Source: Cupriavidus sp. UYMMa02A (GTDB taxonomy: Bacteria; Pseudomonadota; Gammaproteobacteria; Burkholderiales; Burkholderiaceae). Taken from it: a DNA stretch of 64,000 nt. The stretch's first letter is position 1. The number at the start of each line of letters is the position of its first letter. Shown here in pieces: positions 9,361-18,445 of this stretch. The notes beneath the pieces were generated by a model. The model had not been told where the DNA came from, ran no database searches, and worked only from the letters and a program-made list of their open reading frames with translations. Location of the stretch: the NCBI GenBank assembly GCA_001725945.1, contig LRMT01000281.1:24312-88311 (forward strand), read 5' to 3'. Made by a program: the position numbers and the translations under genes.

Positions 9361-10356
9361 TCAGTTGGCGAAGAAGCGGCGGTCCGCTTCGGCCGGCACC
9401 GCCATGCCGGTAACCTTTGCCTTCTGCAGCACTTCCCAGAAGTAACGGTAGGTCGCGCGGTCGTGCAGTTCGCCCTTGTACTGGATCGGGCCCCAGTCCG
9501 CGTCTTGCGCGGCCACCAGGATGCCGGCGGCATCTTCCACTTCGGTGAAGTCCGGGCGCATGGCGTTGACGATCGGCTGGATCTGCGCCGGATAGATGCT
9601 CCACATGCGCAGGAAACCGAACTCGTTGCGTGCGCGGCGCGCGTCGCCCGCGATGACTTCGGCGTCCTTCAGGTTCAGGCACACGTTGTGGGCCGGCACG
9701 ATGCCGTTGGCCAGCGCCGCCGCTACCATGTCGGCCTTGGCGCGCGCCAGCAGCGCGTGCTCGAACTGGCCCGGGCTGCGCATGGCGGCGGCCGGGATCG
9801 CGCCGTGGTGGCCGCTGACGAAATCCATCAGGCCGAAGTCGAGCACCTCGATGTTCGGCAGCTCGGCAATCTGGAACACGTCGCGCAGCGCACCATGCGT
9901 TTCGATCAGCACGTGCGCCGGCACGGGCCGGTCGAGGCCGGCCTGCTTGGCAACGTCGCCGATATATCCGATCACTTCAGCCACCTGAGCGCTGTTGGTA
10001 GCCTTGGGAATCGTAATATAGGCCAGGCGACTGCCTGCGCCCTTCACGATGATGTCCACGTCCTGGCGCCATGCCGGGTGCGACGGGTCATGGATGCGTG
10101 CACCCGCACGGCCGTGGACGTTGCGGTCCGAGGCGATCATGCGCGCCACCATTTCGGCGTGCTCGCGTTCCTGGCCGGCGGCGGCGCCGTCTTCGCAGTC
10201 GCAGGTCACGTCGAAAACCGGGCCGTATTCGACCTGCAGGTCCATGGCTTTGCCGATCAGCTTTTCACTGCCGGCGAAGTGCTCGCACGCGGCCAGCACC
10301 GGGAAGGATTTTTCGCCGGCAAACAGAGCGTGGTTAGGATGCGTTGCGGTGGTCAT
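9361..10356 (-). CDS. HpcH/HpaI aldolase/citrate lyase family, malyl-CoA or beta-methylmalyl-CoA lyase-like
   Basis: A 331-residue TIM-barrel CoA-ester lyase. It has the metal-binding acidic motif CDCEDGAAAGQE near residue 53, the segment HVLIETHGALRDVFQIAELP, and a C-terminal MWSIYPAQIQPIVNAM that matches malyl-CoA lyases better than true citrate lyase beta subunits. The reaction would be Mg-dependent reversible cleavage of a malyl-CoA-type thioester to glyoxylate plus acetyl-CoA or propionyl-CoA. The upstream neighbour is a double-MaoC hydratase resembling mesaconyl-CoA hydratase, which supports a beta-methylmalyl-CoA substrate. The frame is intact and forms an operon with the hydratase and the GntR gene. 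Confidence 0.8.
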   Translation of the reverse strand: MTTATHPNHALFAGEKSFPVLAACEHFAGSEKLIGKAMDLQVEYGPVFDVTCDCEDGAAAGQEREHAEMVARMIASDRNVHGRAGARIHDPSHPAWRQDVDIIVKGAGSRLAYITIPKATNSAQVAEVIGYIGDVAKQAGLDRPVPAHVLIETHGALRDVFQIAELPNIEVLDFGLMDFVSGHHGAIPAAAMRSPGQFEHALLARAKADMVAAALANGIVPAHNVCLNLKDAEVIAGDARRARNEFGFLRMWSIYPAQIQPIVNAMRPDFTEVEDAAGILVAAQDADWGPIQYKGELHDRATYRYFWEVLQKAKVTGMAVPAEADRRFFAN

Positions 10357-10406
10357 GTCTTGTCTCGCTGAAAAGTTGGATGCGTTGGGTAGCCCGCGCG
10401 TCGGGC

Positions 10407-11468
10407 TTACCGCTGGCGTTTCGGGATGGCGATGGTGTAGTCGAGGTCGAGCACCACATTCGATGGGTGTACCGCCCTGCCCTCGGCCGGCTCCGGAAAG
10501 GCAATAGAGGCGCCGCTGGCGTTCTTCACGCCGATCATGCGCAGGCGCAGCGCGCCGACATGCTCCTGGCCGAGGTCGACCTTATCAAGCACCTGTGTCG
10601 CGCACGCGATGGTGTCGCCTGCGTAGGTCGGGTTCACATGGCTGCCACCGTTGATGGCAAGGATCGAGAGCCCGTTCTCCAGTCCGTCATAGGCCAGGGC
10701 GCGGCATACCGAAATGATGTGCCCGCCGTAGACCAGCCGCTGCCCGCCATTCACCGCCATGGCGTGCCCGTCGAAATGGGCGCGAGCCGTGTTCTGGTAC
10801 AGGCGCGTGGCCAGGCTGTGGTCGCTGTCGTTGATCGTCATCGCGCCGGGGTGGTCGATGCGCTCGCCCACCGCGTAGTCCTCCCACAGGTCGCCGAAAC
10901 CCGTCATGCCCGTGATCTCGCGCACGCGTGCCGTGTAGTCGCTGCGGCGCAGGCGCTCGGCGGGCACCACCGCCTGGGTGGAAGGCACCACTGCCGCTGC
11001 GCACGCGGCGCCGTGGTCGCGCTTGTGCACCATCACCCAGCGCACCCAGCTCAGCACCTCGCGGCCATGCTGGTTGCGCGCGGTGGAGCGCACGTAGACC
11101 ACCCCGCTCTTGCGGTTGGAGTTCTCTTTCAGCCCGATAACCTCGGTCTCGACGGCGAGCGTGTCCCCAGGGTACACGTGGGAAACAAAACGCACTTCCG
11201 CATACCCCAGGTTCGCCACGGCGTTCAGGGAGATGTCCGGCACGGTCTTGCCGAAGGCGGTGTTGAACACGAGCAGGTCTTCCAGCGGACGATGCTCGAA
11301 GCCTAGCTGCCGTGCATTGGTCTCGGCCGTGCACAGGGCCGTGCGGCTGCCGGTCAGCCCGATATACAGGCTGCGGTCGCCCTCGGTCAGCGTGCGCGGC
11401 GTGGCATGGCTGATCTTCATGCCGATGCGGAAGTCTTCGAAATAGTTGCCGCTGCGATCCTTCTTCAT
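10407..11468 (-). CDS. Double-hotdog MaoC-family hydratase, mesaconyl-CoA hydratase-like
   Basis: 353 residues with two hotdog units: an N-terminal NYFEDFRIGMKISHATPRTL with LTGSRTALCTAE, and a C-terminal half with WEDYAVGERIDHPGAMTIND and SHVNPTYAGDTIACATQVLD. This size and two-domain form match mesaconyl-CoA (2-methylfumaryl-CoA) hydratases, which interconvert mesaconyl-CoA and beta-methylmalyl-CoA, rather than single-domain R-specific enoyl-CoA hydratases. It is the first gene of an operon with the CoA lyase; together they could take a C5 branched dicarboxylyl-CoA to glyoxylate and propionyl-CoA. An AAGGAAACGG ribosome site precedes ATG 11468. Exact substrate is inferred. Confidence 0.78.
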   Translation of the reverse strand: MKKDRSGNYFEDFRIGMKISHATPRTLTEGDRSLYIGLTGSRTALCTAETNARQLGFEHRPLEDLLVFNTAFGKTVPDISLNAVANLGYAEVRFVSHVYPGDTLAVETEVIGLKENSNRKSGVVYVRSTARNQHGREVLSWVRWVMVHKRDHGAACAAAVVPSTQAVVPAERLRRSDYTARVREITGMTGFGDLWEDYAVGERIDHPGAMTINDSDHSLATRLYQNTARAHFDGHAMAVNGGQRLVYGGHIISVCRALAYDGLENGLSILAINGGSHVNPTYAGDTIACATQVLDKVDLGQEHVGALRLRMIGVKNASGASIAFPEPAEGRAVHPSNVVLDLDYTIAIPKRQR

Positions 11469-11526
11469 ATCCGTTTCCTTGTCCGTCGGGCCCGAGCCCC
11501 CTCGCCCGGCGACTCTTTATGTCGAT

Positions 11527-11567
11527 ATATGTCCGTACATAGTGATGCCCAAAACGGTCGATGTCAA
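11527..11567 (-). promoter_or_regulatory. Promoter and GntR-type operator of the MaoC/lyase operon
   Basis: On the minus strand a TTGACA -35 (plus-strand 11562-11567) is followed after 17 bp by CACTAT as a possible -10. The dyad TATGTACGGACATA (11528-11541) overlaps the -10 and start region, 60 bp before the hydratase ATG. The dyad has the GT...AC core typical of GntR operators. Binding there would block RNA polymerase, so the downstream GntR protein is probably a repressor. Confidence 0.55.
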
Positions 11568-11678
11568 CCGGTTTGAAGCACGCTTTCATTGACAATCTCT
11601 AATTTTCGCCGCTAATTCCCCACCCGATCCGGGTGGGTCGCCCGGATAAGTGTTGCCACTCTCTGCCCTCGCCTCCAA

Positions 11679-11693
11679 ATATGTCCGTACATA
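11679..11693. promoter_or_regulatory. Second copy of the GntR-type operator
   Basis: ATATGTCCGTACATA here is identical over 15 bases to the element at 11527-11541. It lies 137 bp further from the operon and 160 bp upstream of msrA. It may allow looping between two repressor dimers, or affect a transcript toward msrA. Confidence 0.5.
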
Positions 11694-11855
11694 AAGACCA
11701 TCGAAACGAGCCGGGTTCCGCGCGAGTTGATGGACCACATGGCCGGGCCGGCCAGCGCGGCGTTCTGCGCGCCAATCATGGACAATGTGCGGACGTACCG
11801 GCCGAGGCATGACATGTCCGGCACGGAGGCGCAACAGAATGGAAAGGACTGAACC

Positions 11856-12362
11856 ATGACGACGCAATCCGAAACCGCCATCCTGGCCGGCGGCTGCTTC
11901 TGGGGCATGCAAGACCTGCTGCGGAAGTATCCGGGCGTGTTGACCACGCGCGTGGGCTATACCGGCGGCGATGTGCCCAATGCCACGTACCGCAACCATG
12001 GCACCCATGCGGAAGCGATCGAGATCGTGTTCGACCCGCAGCAGATCAGCTTTCGTCAGATCCTGGAATTCTTCTTCCAGATCCACGACCCGACGACGAA
12101 GAACCGCCAGGGCAACGACATCGGTACCAGCTACCGCTCGGCAATCTTTTATCTCGACGATGCGCAGAAGAAGGTAGCGGACGAGACCATTGCCGACGTC
12201 GACGCATCAGAGCTCTGGCCCGGAAAGGTGGTCACCGAAGTTGCGCCTGCGGGCCCGTTCTGGGACGCCGAGCCTGAGCACCAGGATTACCTGGAGCGTT
12301 ATCCCAACGGATACACGTGCCACTTCATCCGCCCCGGCTGGAAATTGCCCAGGCGTGCGTAA
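11856..12362 (+). CDS. msrA: Peptide-methionine (S)-S-oxide reductase
   Basis: A 168-residue MsrA. The catalytic motif GCFWG is at residues 13-17 with nucleophile C14. Other family blocks are GYTGGDVPNATY, HAEAIEIVFDP and the C-terminal EPEHQDYLERYPNGYTCHF. It reduces methionine-S-sulfoxide in oxidised proteins and is cytoplasmic. It starts at ATG 11856 and the frame is intact. No msrB is in the window. Confidence 0.95.
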   Translation: MTTQSETAILAGGCFWGMQDLLRKYPGVLTTRVGYTGGDVPNATYRNHGTHAEAIEIVFDPQQISFRQILEFFFQIHDPTTKNRQGNDIGTSYRSAIFYLDDAQKKVADETIADVDASELWPGKVVTEVAPAGPFWDAEPEHQDYLERYPNGYTCHFIRPGWKLPRRA

Positions 12363-12369
12363 TTTGGGC

Positions 12370-12400
12370 GGGTCGGAAGCGGGTCGGAAGCGGGTCGGGG
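12370..12400. repeat. Short 11-bp tandem repeat
   Basis: Two and a half copies of GGGTCGGAAGC lie just after msrA. The remaining spacer to 12624 shows no gene. Confidence 0.6.
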
Positions 12401-12624
12401 CCGAACTCCGCCGCTGGAGCGCTGGCAAAGCGGTCGTCGGTGACTGTCCGGTGTGAATGGCAACGGGATTTTCTGTGTGGACGCTCGGACAGCGGATGGC
12501 TGGTCGCGCGCGCGTGACCACATAAACGCGCTTTTGCCGGCTTTGTGGGGAGCAACGAACCAGCGTGCCGCGATTGCAGCAATCAAGACAGCGGTATGAC
12601 CTGCGCAGCCGCTACCGTATCCGT

Positions 12625-13765
12625 TTAACCGATCGCCCGGAACTGCGCGCACAGCCGGAACACATCTTCCGAGAGCGCTATCTGCTTCGCCTTGCCGTAG
12701 CGCGTGGCAAGCTTCATCAGTTCCTTGATGTCGCGGCCGCTCGCAGTCGGATAGCGTCGGTCAGGGCATCGACCAGCGCTGCGCTCAGCGACGCACCGCA
12801 CTGCTCGGCCTGCAGCCGCCACAGGCGCACGGCGTCTTCCCTGCCCGGCGTCTCGTACTGGATCGTGGCAATGCAGCGCGACAGGATCGCGTCGTCGACG
12901 TCGCCGGTGCGGTTGGTGGTCATGAACAGCAGCCCGCTGAAGTACTCCAGCGTGCGCAGGAACTCGGCAACGATGGCGTTGTGCTCGAGATCGTTGCCGC
13001 GGCGGCGGATGTAGACGTCGGCCTCGTCGAGCAGCAGGACTGCGTTCCAGCGCATGGCACGGCGCAGGATCTCCATGAGCGTTGCGCCAACCGACGCGGC
13101 GGTCGTGCCGAGCTGTCCCGAATGCACGCGGTAGAGCGGCTTGCCGACGACCTCGGCGTAGACCTCTGCGGTCAGCGTCTTGCCCAGGCCCGGTGCGCCC
13201 TGGCAGAGAATGGTCGTGCCGCCTGACTTGCCGGGCACGAAGTCCTGCACCAGCACGTCCATGTGCGAAGTCAGGATGTCGATCAGGTCGCGGTGGTGAT
13301 CAGGCAGCACCAGCTTTTCGCGCAGCTCGGGCCGGTAGCGGTACTCGCTCAGGTGCTGGACATGCACCCAGACTTCTGGTGCCATTCCAGGTGGAACAGA
13401 TGCACGTAACCGTGCAGCGGGATCTTCTCGAAGCCGCTGGCGACGCCGGCGCGGCGCCAGAACTCGGCATCGCAGGTCATCTCGAAACGGCGTTCGAGCC
13501 GTTCCTCGTCGTTGATGCAGCGCGCGGCCATGCCATCGCCAATGCGCGCCAGCGCGACCGCACCCTTGCCTTCCACCGTGAACGTCGCGCCCGTGGCGAT
13601 GAACTGTGCGCCGAAGCTGCGCTGGTAGCGCACAAACCGCTGCGCGTGCCGCTCGTATTCATGCCGGAATTCCGCGCATTCCTTGAAGAACCCGAACTCG
13701 GCGAGCAACTCCGGGATCGTGCGGTCGACGATCTCGTCGCGGGTGACGATGATCGACGTCGTCAT
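12625..13765 (-). CDS. AAA-family ATPase, frameshifted
   Basis: About 380 residues after correction, starting at ATG 13765 (MTTSIIVTRDEIVD). The N-terminal 130 residues are not recognised. The ATPase core follows with Walker A GAPGLGKT, Walker B LLLDEADVYI and a sensor-1-like FMTTNRTGDVDDAILSRC. The end DIKELMKLATRYGKAKQIAL resembles the AAA lid. Frames break near 13382 (HLEWHPEVWVHVQHL joins the halves) and near 12735. The start overlaps the preceding gene's stop (ATGA), so translation is coupled. AAA proteins of this kind remodel a partner; the coupled unknown protein upstream is the obvious candidate. Confidence 0.75.
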
Positions 13766-14244
13766 GCCGAGCGCGCCGCGTGGGGTCGGTCAGCCCTGAG
13801 TTGGCGGACAGCATGGTGTTCGCCAGCATGTCGATGGCGACATAGGGCATGCCCTGCTCCGGCTCCACATGCCGGATGCGCTGGACCAGCCACGGCAGCA
13901 GCACGCCGTCGCGGCCGCGTTGGTACAGCCAGCCGTGTCGATGGCATCGCGCGACAGATAGGCGATCAGGCCCGCCACCAGCATCTCCAGTCCCGGATGG
14001 TGCGCGCCTGCGGTGCGTTGTAGATATTGTCGAGCGCAAGCATCTGGAACAGCAGCTCGCGCTCGTTCTGCGCCTTGCTCAGCGTATAGAGCGAACTCAG
14101 CGACTGGGCGTCGAACAGCCGTGCCGACACCAGCATGTTGCCGTGGCACACCCCGTGTTCCCTGAGCTGCCGGGCCAGCGGCGATTCGGCTGCGATCATC
14201 GCCAGCAGCGGGTGAATCAGGGACTGCGGAATCTCGAAATTCAT
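13762..14244 (-). CDS. Unknown protein coupled to the AAA ATPase, frameshifted
   Basis: Not recognised. The reading starts at ATG 14244 (MNFEIPQSLIHPLLAMIAAE) and needs single bases near 14000, 13930 and 13788 to give about 160 residues. These carry it through GLEMLVAGLIAYLSRDAIDT and YVAIDMLANTMLSANSGLTD to a TGA that overlaps the ATPase ATG. It is helix-rich, with no signal peptide and no clear catalytic motif. It sits between an alpha/beta hydrolase 27 bp upstream and the ATPase. Confidence 0.55.
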
Positions 14245-14271
14245 GCGTTGTGCTCCGTTAGCGTCCGCTGC

Positions 14272-14948
14272 CTATGCCAGGAAGAAGCGGATGGCCTGGC
14301 CGACTATATCCGGCTGGATAACATGTGGGCCGTCGAACTCGACATACTCGACGTCGTAGCCAGCCGCCTTCAGCCTCGCGGCGTTATTGCGGCCGCTGCT
14401 TTGCACGGGCAACTGCTCGTCGCAAGGCCATGTGCGATAAACACTTTCGGTGTTCCTTCCTGCACGAATACCGACATGAAGCCGCCCGAGAAAGCAATTA
14501 CGTGGCTGGCAATATCGCCGTTGGTGATGCCGATCGACAACGCGTAGCTCGCGCCATCCGAAAAGCCGGCGAACGCGAGCTGGTTACGCCGGACGCGGTA
14601 GCGCGACGTAACCGCCGCAAGCGCCTGGTGCAGCCGTTCCAGGTCGGGCCCGTTGCCGCCGATCACGATGTCCCAGGTGGGGAACATCGAATGCGGCGCC
14701 AGCACCAGGAACTTGTGGTGCTCCGCATGCGGTTCGATGAACGGCAGCACCTTCTCCGGAAACCCGCCCGCCCCGTGGAACATGACTAGCAGCGGCACCG
14801 ACACGTCGGCATCGAGCCCTTCCGGCACGAACATGACGGCGTCGCGGTCATCGGCAAGGCCAAGCCGATGGCGGCCCGGTGGCAATGGCGCGCTTGTCGG
14901 GTCGGCATGCGTGAAGGCCATCCGGCCGAGCAGCGAGGGATCGAACAT
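14272..14948 (-). CDS. Alpha/beta hydrolase (carboxylesterase/phospholipase-like), frameshifted
   Basis: The fold is shown by the oxyanion segment VPLLVMFHGAGGFPEKVLPF, the nucleophile elbow FAGFSDGASYALSIG (serine in GFSDG) and, after a break near 14432, the catalytic histidine in VEFDGPHVIQPDIVGQAIRF. The product is about 225 residues; 14948 is the first ATG, with a TTG at 14966 also possible. The upstream region is a 35-bp palindrome. It is followed by an unknown protein and an AAA ATPase on the same strand, presumably one transcript. Confidence 0.75.
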
Positions 14949-14965
14949 GGGGAAATCGAGCGACA

Positions 14966-15000
14966 ATCACGTGTTGATATGTAATATATCACCAAGTGAT
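14966..15000. promoter_or_regulatory. 35-bp imperfect palindrome upstream of the hydrolase operon
   Basis: Nested symmetry: outer arms ATCAC/GTGAT and inner arms TGATAT/ATATCA around a 5-bp centre. It is AT-rich against a GC-rich background and ends 18 bp before the hydrolase ATG. It looks like an operator for a dimeric or tetrameric repressor; none is encoded next to it. Confidence 0.6.
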
Positions 15001-15030
15001 GCGTGTGGCGACTGCCGGACACAGCCGGCT

Positions 15031-15342
15031 TCAGTGCAGGATGTCTTGCTGATAGACGACGCGTTGTCCGTCGGCGTTGGCGGCCGCAACGGCTTCGATG
15101 GCCGCGCTTTCGGGAAGGGGCCCGGCGAGGCTGAGTTCGAACTGGTCGCCAAAGATCGGGCGCGCGATCAGAAGCCGTTCGTCATGGTGGCAGTACAGCG
15201 CAAAGCTGGACGCCATGGTGCACGGCGCTCTTCGCGCCCGTGCAAAACCTCGCGATGCAGATGGGGCAATTCCAGTCCCAGGCGCCGGCGCCGCTTCCGG
15301 CGCATGGGCATAGCACTGGACGAATTGTGATGGAGTTGCCAT
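15031..15342 (-). CDS. Hypothetical protein
   Basis: Not recognised. An open frame of about 103 residues from ATG 15342 (MATPSQFVQCYAHAPE); the C-terminal half is most protein-like (ERLLIARPIFGDQFELSLAG, NADGQRVVYQQDILH). The N-terminal 40 residues are of biased composition and could be in the wrong frame. It has no domain, signal or membrane segment that I can name. Confidence 0.45.
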   Translation of the reverse strand: MATPSQFVQCYAHAPEAAPAPGTGIAPSASRGFARARRAPCTMASSFALYCHHDERLLIARPIFGDQFELSLAGPLPESAAIEAVAAANADGQRVVYQQDILH

Positions 15343-15384
15343 TGATACCCCCGCGTCTCGAGTCGAATTGTCATGGTAGGACAC

Positions 15385-15680
15385 AGACAGCGCCGGCGCG
15401 GCCCATTTCTCGGCATCGTTTGATCGAACCCCGCAGGGCTGTACCGTTGTCGTCGCACGCGATGGGGATATTGGCCTGCCGCGTCACGCCAACGCGCGGC
15501 CGAGACGGCAGGACCGGTCCGGAAATCGGTGGCGTGGCCGGTGCTGCCCGATGTCTTGTTCACGAGCTGGTCTACGGCCATGAACCCCGCCGGGGCATCT
15601 CCGCGCTGAACTTCTCGCTTGCGGCCGTCTCTCAGCAAAATTGGCCTATCGTCCGATGGCAATCACCAGAGGAGCAGGCA
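15385..15680. other. Spacer before SDR gene
   Basis: Open frames exist on both strands but none looks coding. No promoter or terminator stands out. Confidence 0.4.
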
Positions 15681-16446
15681 ATGCGATTGCAGGGAAAGAC
15701 CGCCCTTGTCACAGGCGCCTCTGGCGGCATCGGCCGGGGCATTATCGAGCGCCTGGCAAGCGAGGGGGCCGACATCGTTGTTGCCGTACACACGTCCGAC
15801 AACGAAGCACAAGAAGCCGGCGAGGCGGTGCGCGCCCGGGGTCGGCGGGCTTGGGTGGTTGCGGGCGATCTCTCCAGCGCTGCCCAGGCCGCCGGTGTCG
15901 TGAACCAAGCGGTGGCGGCGGCCGGGCCACTGCACATTGTCGTCAACAACGCCGGTATCGAGGTCCGAGCGCCGTTCTGGGACACCACCGAGACCGATTA
16001 CGACCGCGTGCTCGACACCAACCTGAAGGGTCCGTTCTTCCTGACCCAGGCCTTCGTTCGTCACCTGCGCGCCGAGGGCCGTGGCGGCAAGGTCATCAAT
16101 ATAAGTTCGGTCCACGAGGACCTCCCGTTCCCCCACTTCACCAGCTATTGCGTCAGCAGGGTGGTTTGCGCATGCTGATGCGCAACCTGGCGATCGAATT
16201 GGCGCCGCTTGGCATCACCGTCAACAATATTGCGCCGGGCGCCATTCAGACCCCGATGAACCGGAAGCTGGAGCATGACCAGGCCAAACTGGACGCGCTA
16301 GTCGCCCAGATCCCGCTCGGCGCCTGGGCCAACCGGGCGACGTAGCCGGACTGACGGCCTTTCTCGCCAGCGATGATGCCGACTACATTACGGGCACGAC
16401 CTTGTACGTCGACGGCGGCCTACTCTGGAACTATGCGGAACAGTGA
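15681..16446 (+). CDS. Short-chain dehydrogenase/reductase, frameshifted
   Basis: NAD(P)-dependent SDR. It starts at ATG 15681 after GGAGCAGG. It has the cofactor motif TGASGGIGRG, NNAG in HIVVNNAGIEVR, catalytic serine in INISSVH and, across a break near 16157, SYCVSKGG (Tyr-x3-Lys). A second break near 16340 is repaired by one base to give the family's C-terminal block GLTAFLASDDADYITGTTLY, ending at TGA 16446. Corrected length is about 255 residues. It resembles glucose 1-dehydrogenase-like SDRs, but the substrate is open. It overlaps the trehalase start by 14 bases. Confidence 0.83.
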
Positions 16447-18262
16447 CCGGATCGAACCGAACGCCGCGCCGGACAGAGCGGGCTTCGCCCCGCATGTCGC
16501 GCCGACTCCCCACGCCGCCACGGCGGGCGCCGAGCGCACCGTCTCCGCCACCGCCGGTGCCGGCCATCCTGCGCCTGGCGGCAGCGGCGACCAGCCTTCC
16601 CGGGACGTTCACGGCCACCATTCGCACGCGCCGCTAGTCACGCGGCTGTCGGCACCCGGGCCGCACGCCCTCGCCGGTTGTGCGCAGGCCGATCCGCTGT
16701 CGCCCGCCGAACGCTATGCAGAGTTCTTTGTCGCGGTGCAGCGCAGCAACGTGTTCGCCGACAGCAAGACCTTTCCCGATTGCGTGCCACGCCGCCCGCC
16801 CGACGACATACTGGCCGACTATCGTGCCCGGCGCGACGACCCCGGCTTCTCGCTGGCGCACTTCGTGGGCGAGAACTTCACGATTGAGGCGGTCCATGCC
16901 AGCCACTACGTCTCGGACCCGGCCAGCACCCTGCTCGACCACATCCACGGCCTGTGGCCGGTCCTGACGCGCCAGCCGCGCGACCACCCCTCGTTCTGCT
17001 CGCTTTTGCCATTGCCGAACAGCTACGTGGTGCCCGGCGGCCGCTTCGGCGAGCTGTACTACTGGGACTCGTACTTCACGATGCTGGGGCTCGCAGCCGG
17101 CGGCCGGCTCGACCTCCTGCAGGCGATGGCGGACAACTTCGCCTACCTGATCGATACCTATGGCCACGTGCCCAATGGCACCCGCTCGTACTACCTGAGC
17201 CGTTCCCAGCCACCGGTATTCGCGCTGATGACCGACCTCTTCGACGTCCACGGCGACCGCGCGGCGACTGGGTACCTAGCGCAGCTTTGTCGCGAACATG
17301 CGTTCTGGATGGATGGAGCCGGCTGCCTCACACCTGGATGCGCGCATCGTCGCACCGTGTGCACCGCCGCGGGTGTGCGTATCAACCGCTACTGGGACGA
17401 CCACGCCCACCCGCGCGAGGAGGCCTACGCCGAGGACACCGAGACCGCCGGACGCACCGCACGACCGTGCCACCACGTGTACCGCGACCTCCGTGCGGCG
17501 GCCGAATCGGGCTGGGACTTCAGCTCCCGCTGGCTCGACGACCCGGCCGACCTTGCCACCATCCGCACCACCGCACTGCTGCCGGTCGATCTGAACGCGC
17601 TGCTCTGGTACACCGAGACCCGCATCGCCAATCTGTACGAGGCGGCCGGCGACGCTGCAGCGGCTCATCGCTACCAGTCCATGGCCGATGCGCGCCAGGC
17701 CACTATGGACGCCTTGATGTGGGATGACGCCACCGGCGCCTGGTTCGATTACGACTGGCAGCGCGACGCACGCTCACCGCGCCTGACCGCCGCCACCGCC
17801 ATGCCGCTCTACCTCGGTCTGTCCGACCCCGACCGTGCCGCCCGCGTGGCCGACACGATCACGTCCCGGCTCCTCGCACCGGGCGGCATCGCGACCACCG
17901 AACACTTCTCCGGCCAGCAATGGGACCGTCCCAATGGCTGGGCACCGCTCCAGTGGATCGCCGTGCAAGGCCTGCGCCGATACGGGCACACGGAGCTGGC
18001 CGAAGACATCGCCAGCCGCTGGCTGCACACGGTCGCGGATCTTTACTCGCGCGAATGCAAGCTGGTGGAGAAATACCGGTTGACCCGGGCGGGGCCGCGC
18101 GTGGTGGGGGGCAGCGGCGGCGAGTATCCGCTCCAGGACGGCTTCGGCTGGACAAACGGTGTGGTCGGGGCGCTGCTGCGGGATTATGACGGCCATCCTG
18201 CGGCCGGGATGTGCGGGGTGAAGTGCCGGATGGACGACGGCAAGGGCGCGCCCAATACATAG
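16433..18262 (+). CDS. Trehalase, glycoside hydrolase family 37
   Basis: Hydrolyses trehalose to two glucoses. GH37 signature 1 is seen as PGGRFGELYYWDSYFTMLGL, signature 2 as QWDRPNGWAPLQW, and the glycine-rich loop as GGSGGEYPLQDGFGWTNGV. From ATG 16433 the protein is about 609 residues. The first 75 are low-complexity (Ala/Pro/Thr/His), with no clear signal peptide, so it may be cytoplasmic (TreF-like) or the true N-terminus may be obscured by a sequence error. The start overlaps the SDR end, so the two are probably co-transcribed. Confidence 0.88.
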   Translation: MRNSDRIEPNAAPDRAGFAPHVAPTPHAATAGAERTVSATAGAGHPAPGGSGDQPSRDVHGHHSHAPLVTRLSAPGPHALAGCAQADPLSPAERYAEFFVAVQRSNVFADSKTFPDCVPRRPPDDILADYRARRDDPGFSLAHFVGENFTIEAVHASHYVSDPASTLLDHIHGLWPVLTRQPRDHPSFCSLLPLPNSYVVPGGRFGELYYWDSYFTMLGLAAGGRLDLLQAMADNFAYLIDTYGHVPNGTRSYYLSRSQPPVFALMTDLFDVHGDRAATGYLAQLCREHAFWMDGAGCLTPGCAHRRTVCTAAGVRINRYWDDHAHPREEAYAEDTETAGRTARPCHHVYRDLRAAAESGWDFSSRWLDDPADLATIRTTALLPVDLNALLWYTETRIANLYEAAGDAAAAHRYQSMADARQATMDALMWDDATGAWFDYDWQRDARSPRLTAATAMPLYLGLSDPDRAARVADTITSRLLAPGGIATTEHFSGQQWDRPNGWAPLQWIAVQGLRRYGHTELAEDIASRWLHTVADLYSRECKLVEKYRLTRAGPRVVGGSGGEYPLQDGFGWTNGVVGALLRDYDGHPAAGMCGVKCRMDDGKGAPNT

Positions 18263-18271
18263 GGTGAAGTC

Positions 18272-18424
18272 AAGTGCTCAGCATCGAGAAAGTGTTGCCA
18301 ACCTGGTGGGGTGAGTCAGGCCGCAATGTCTCCATTTAGCACTTTCCCTTAATGCCTTTCCCCAAGTGCTACGGGTTGCAGTTGCGCCCATACTGGTGGC
18401 TCGCCGTCCACGTGGCGAGCACTT
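18272..18424. repeat. Alternating AAGTGCT / AGCACTT inverted repeats
   Basis: AAGTGCT at 18272 and 18364 and its complement AGCACTT at 18338 and 18418 alternate in the trehalase 3' spacer. The middle pair could form a hairpin with a 19-base loop. There is no T run, so simple termination is not shown. Confidence 0.5.
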
Positions 18425-18445
18425 TGACCCCTGGAATCTGCCGCC

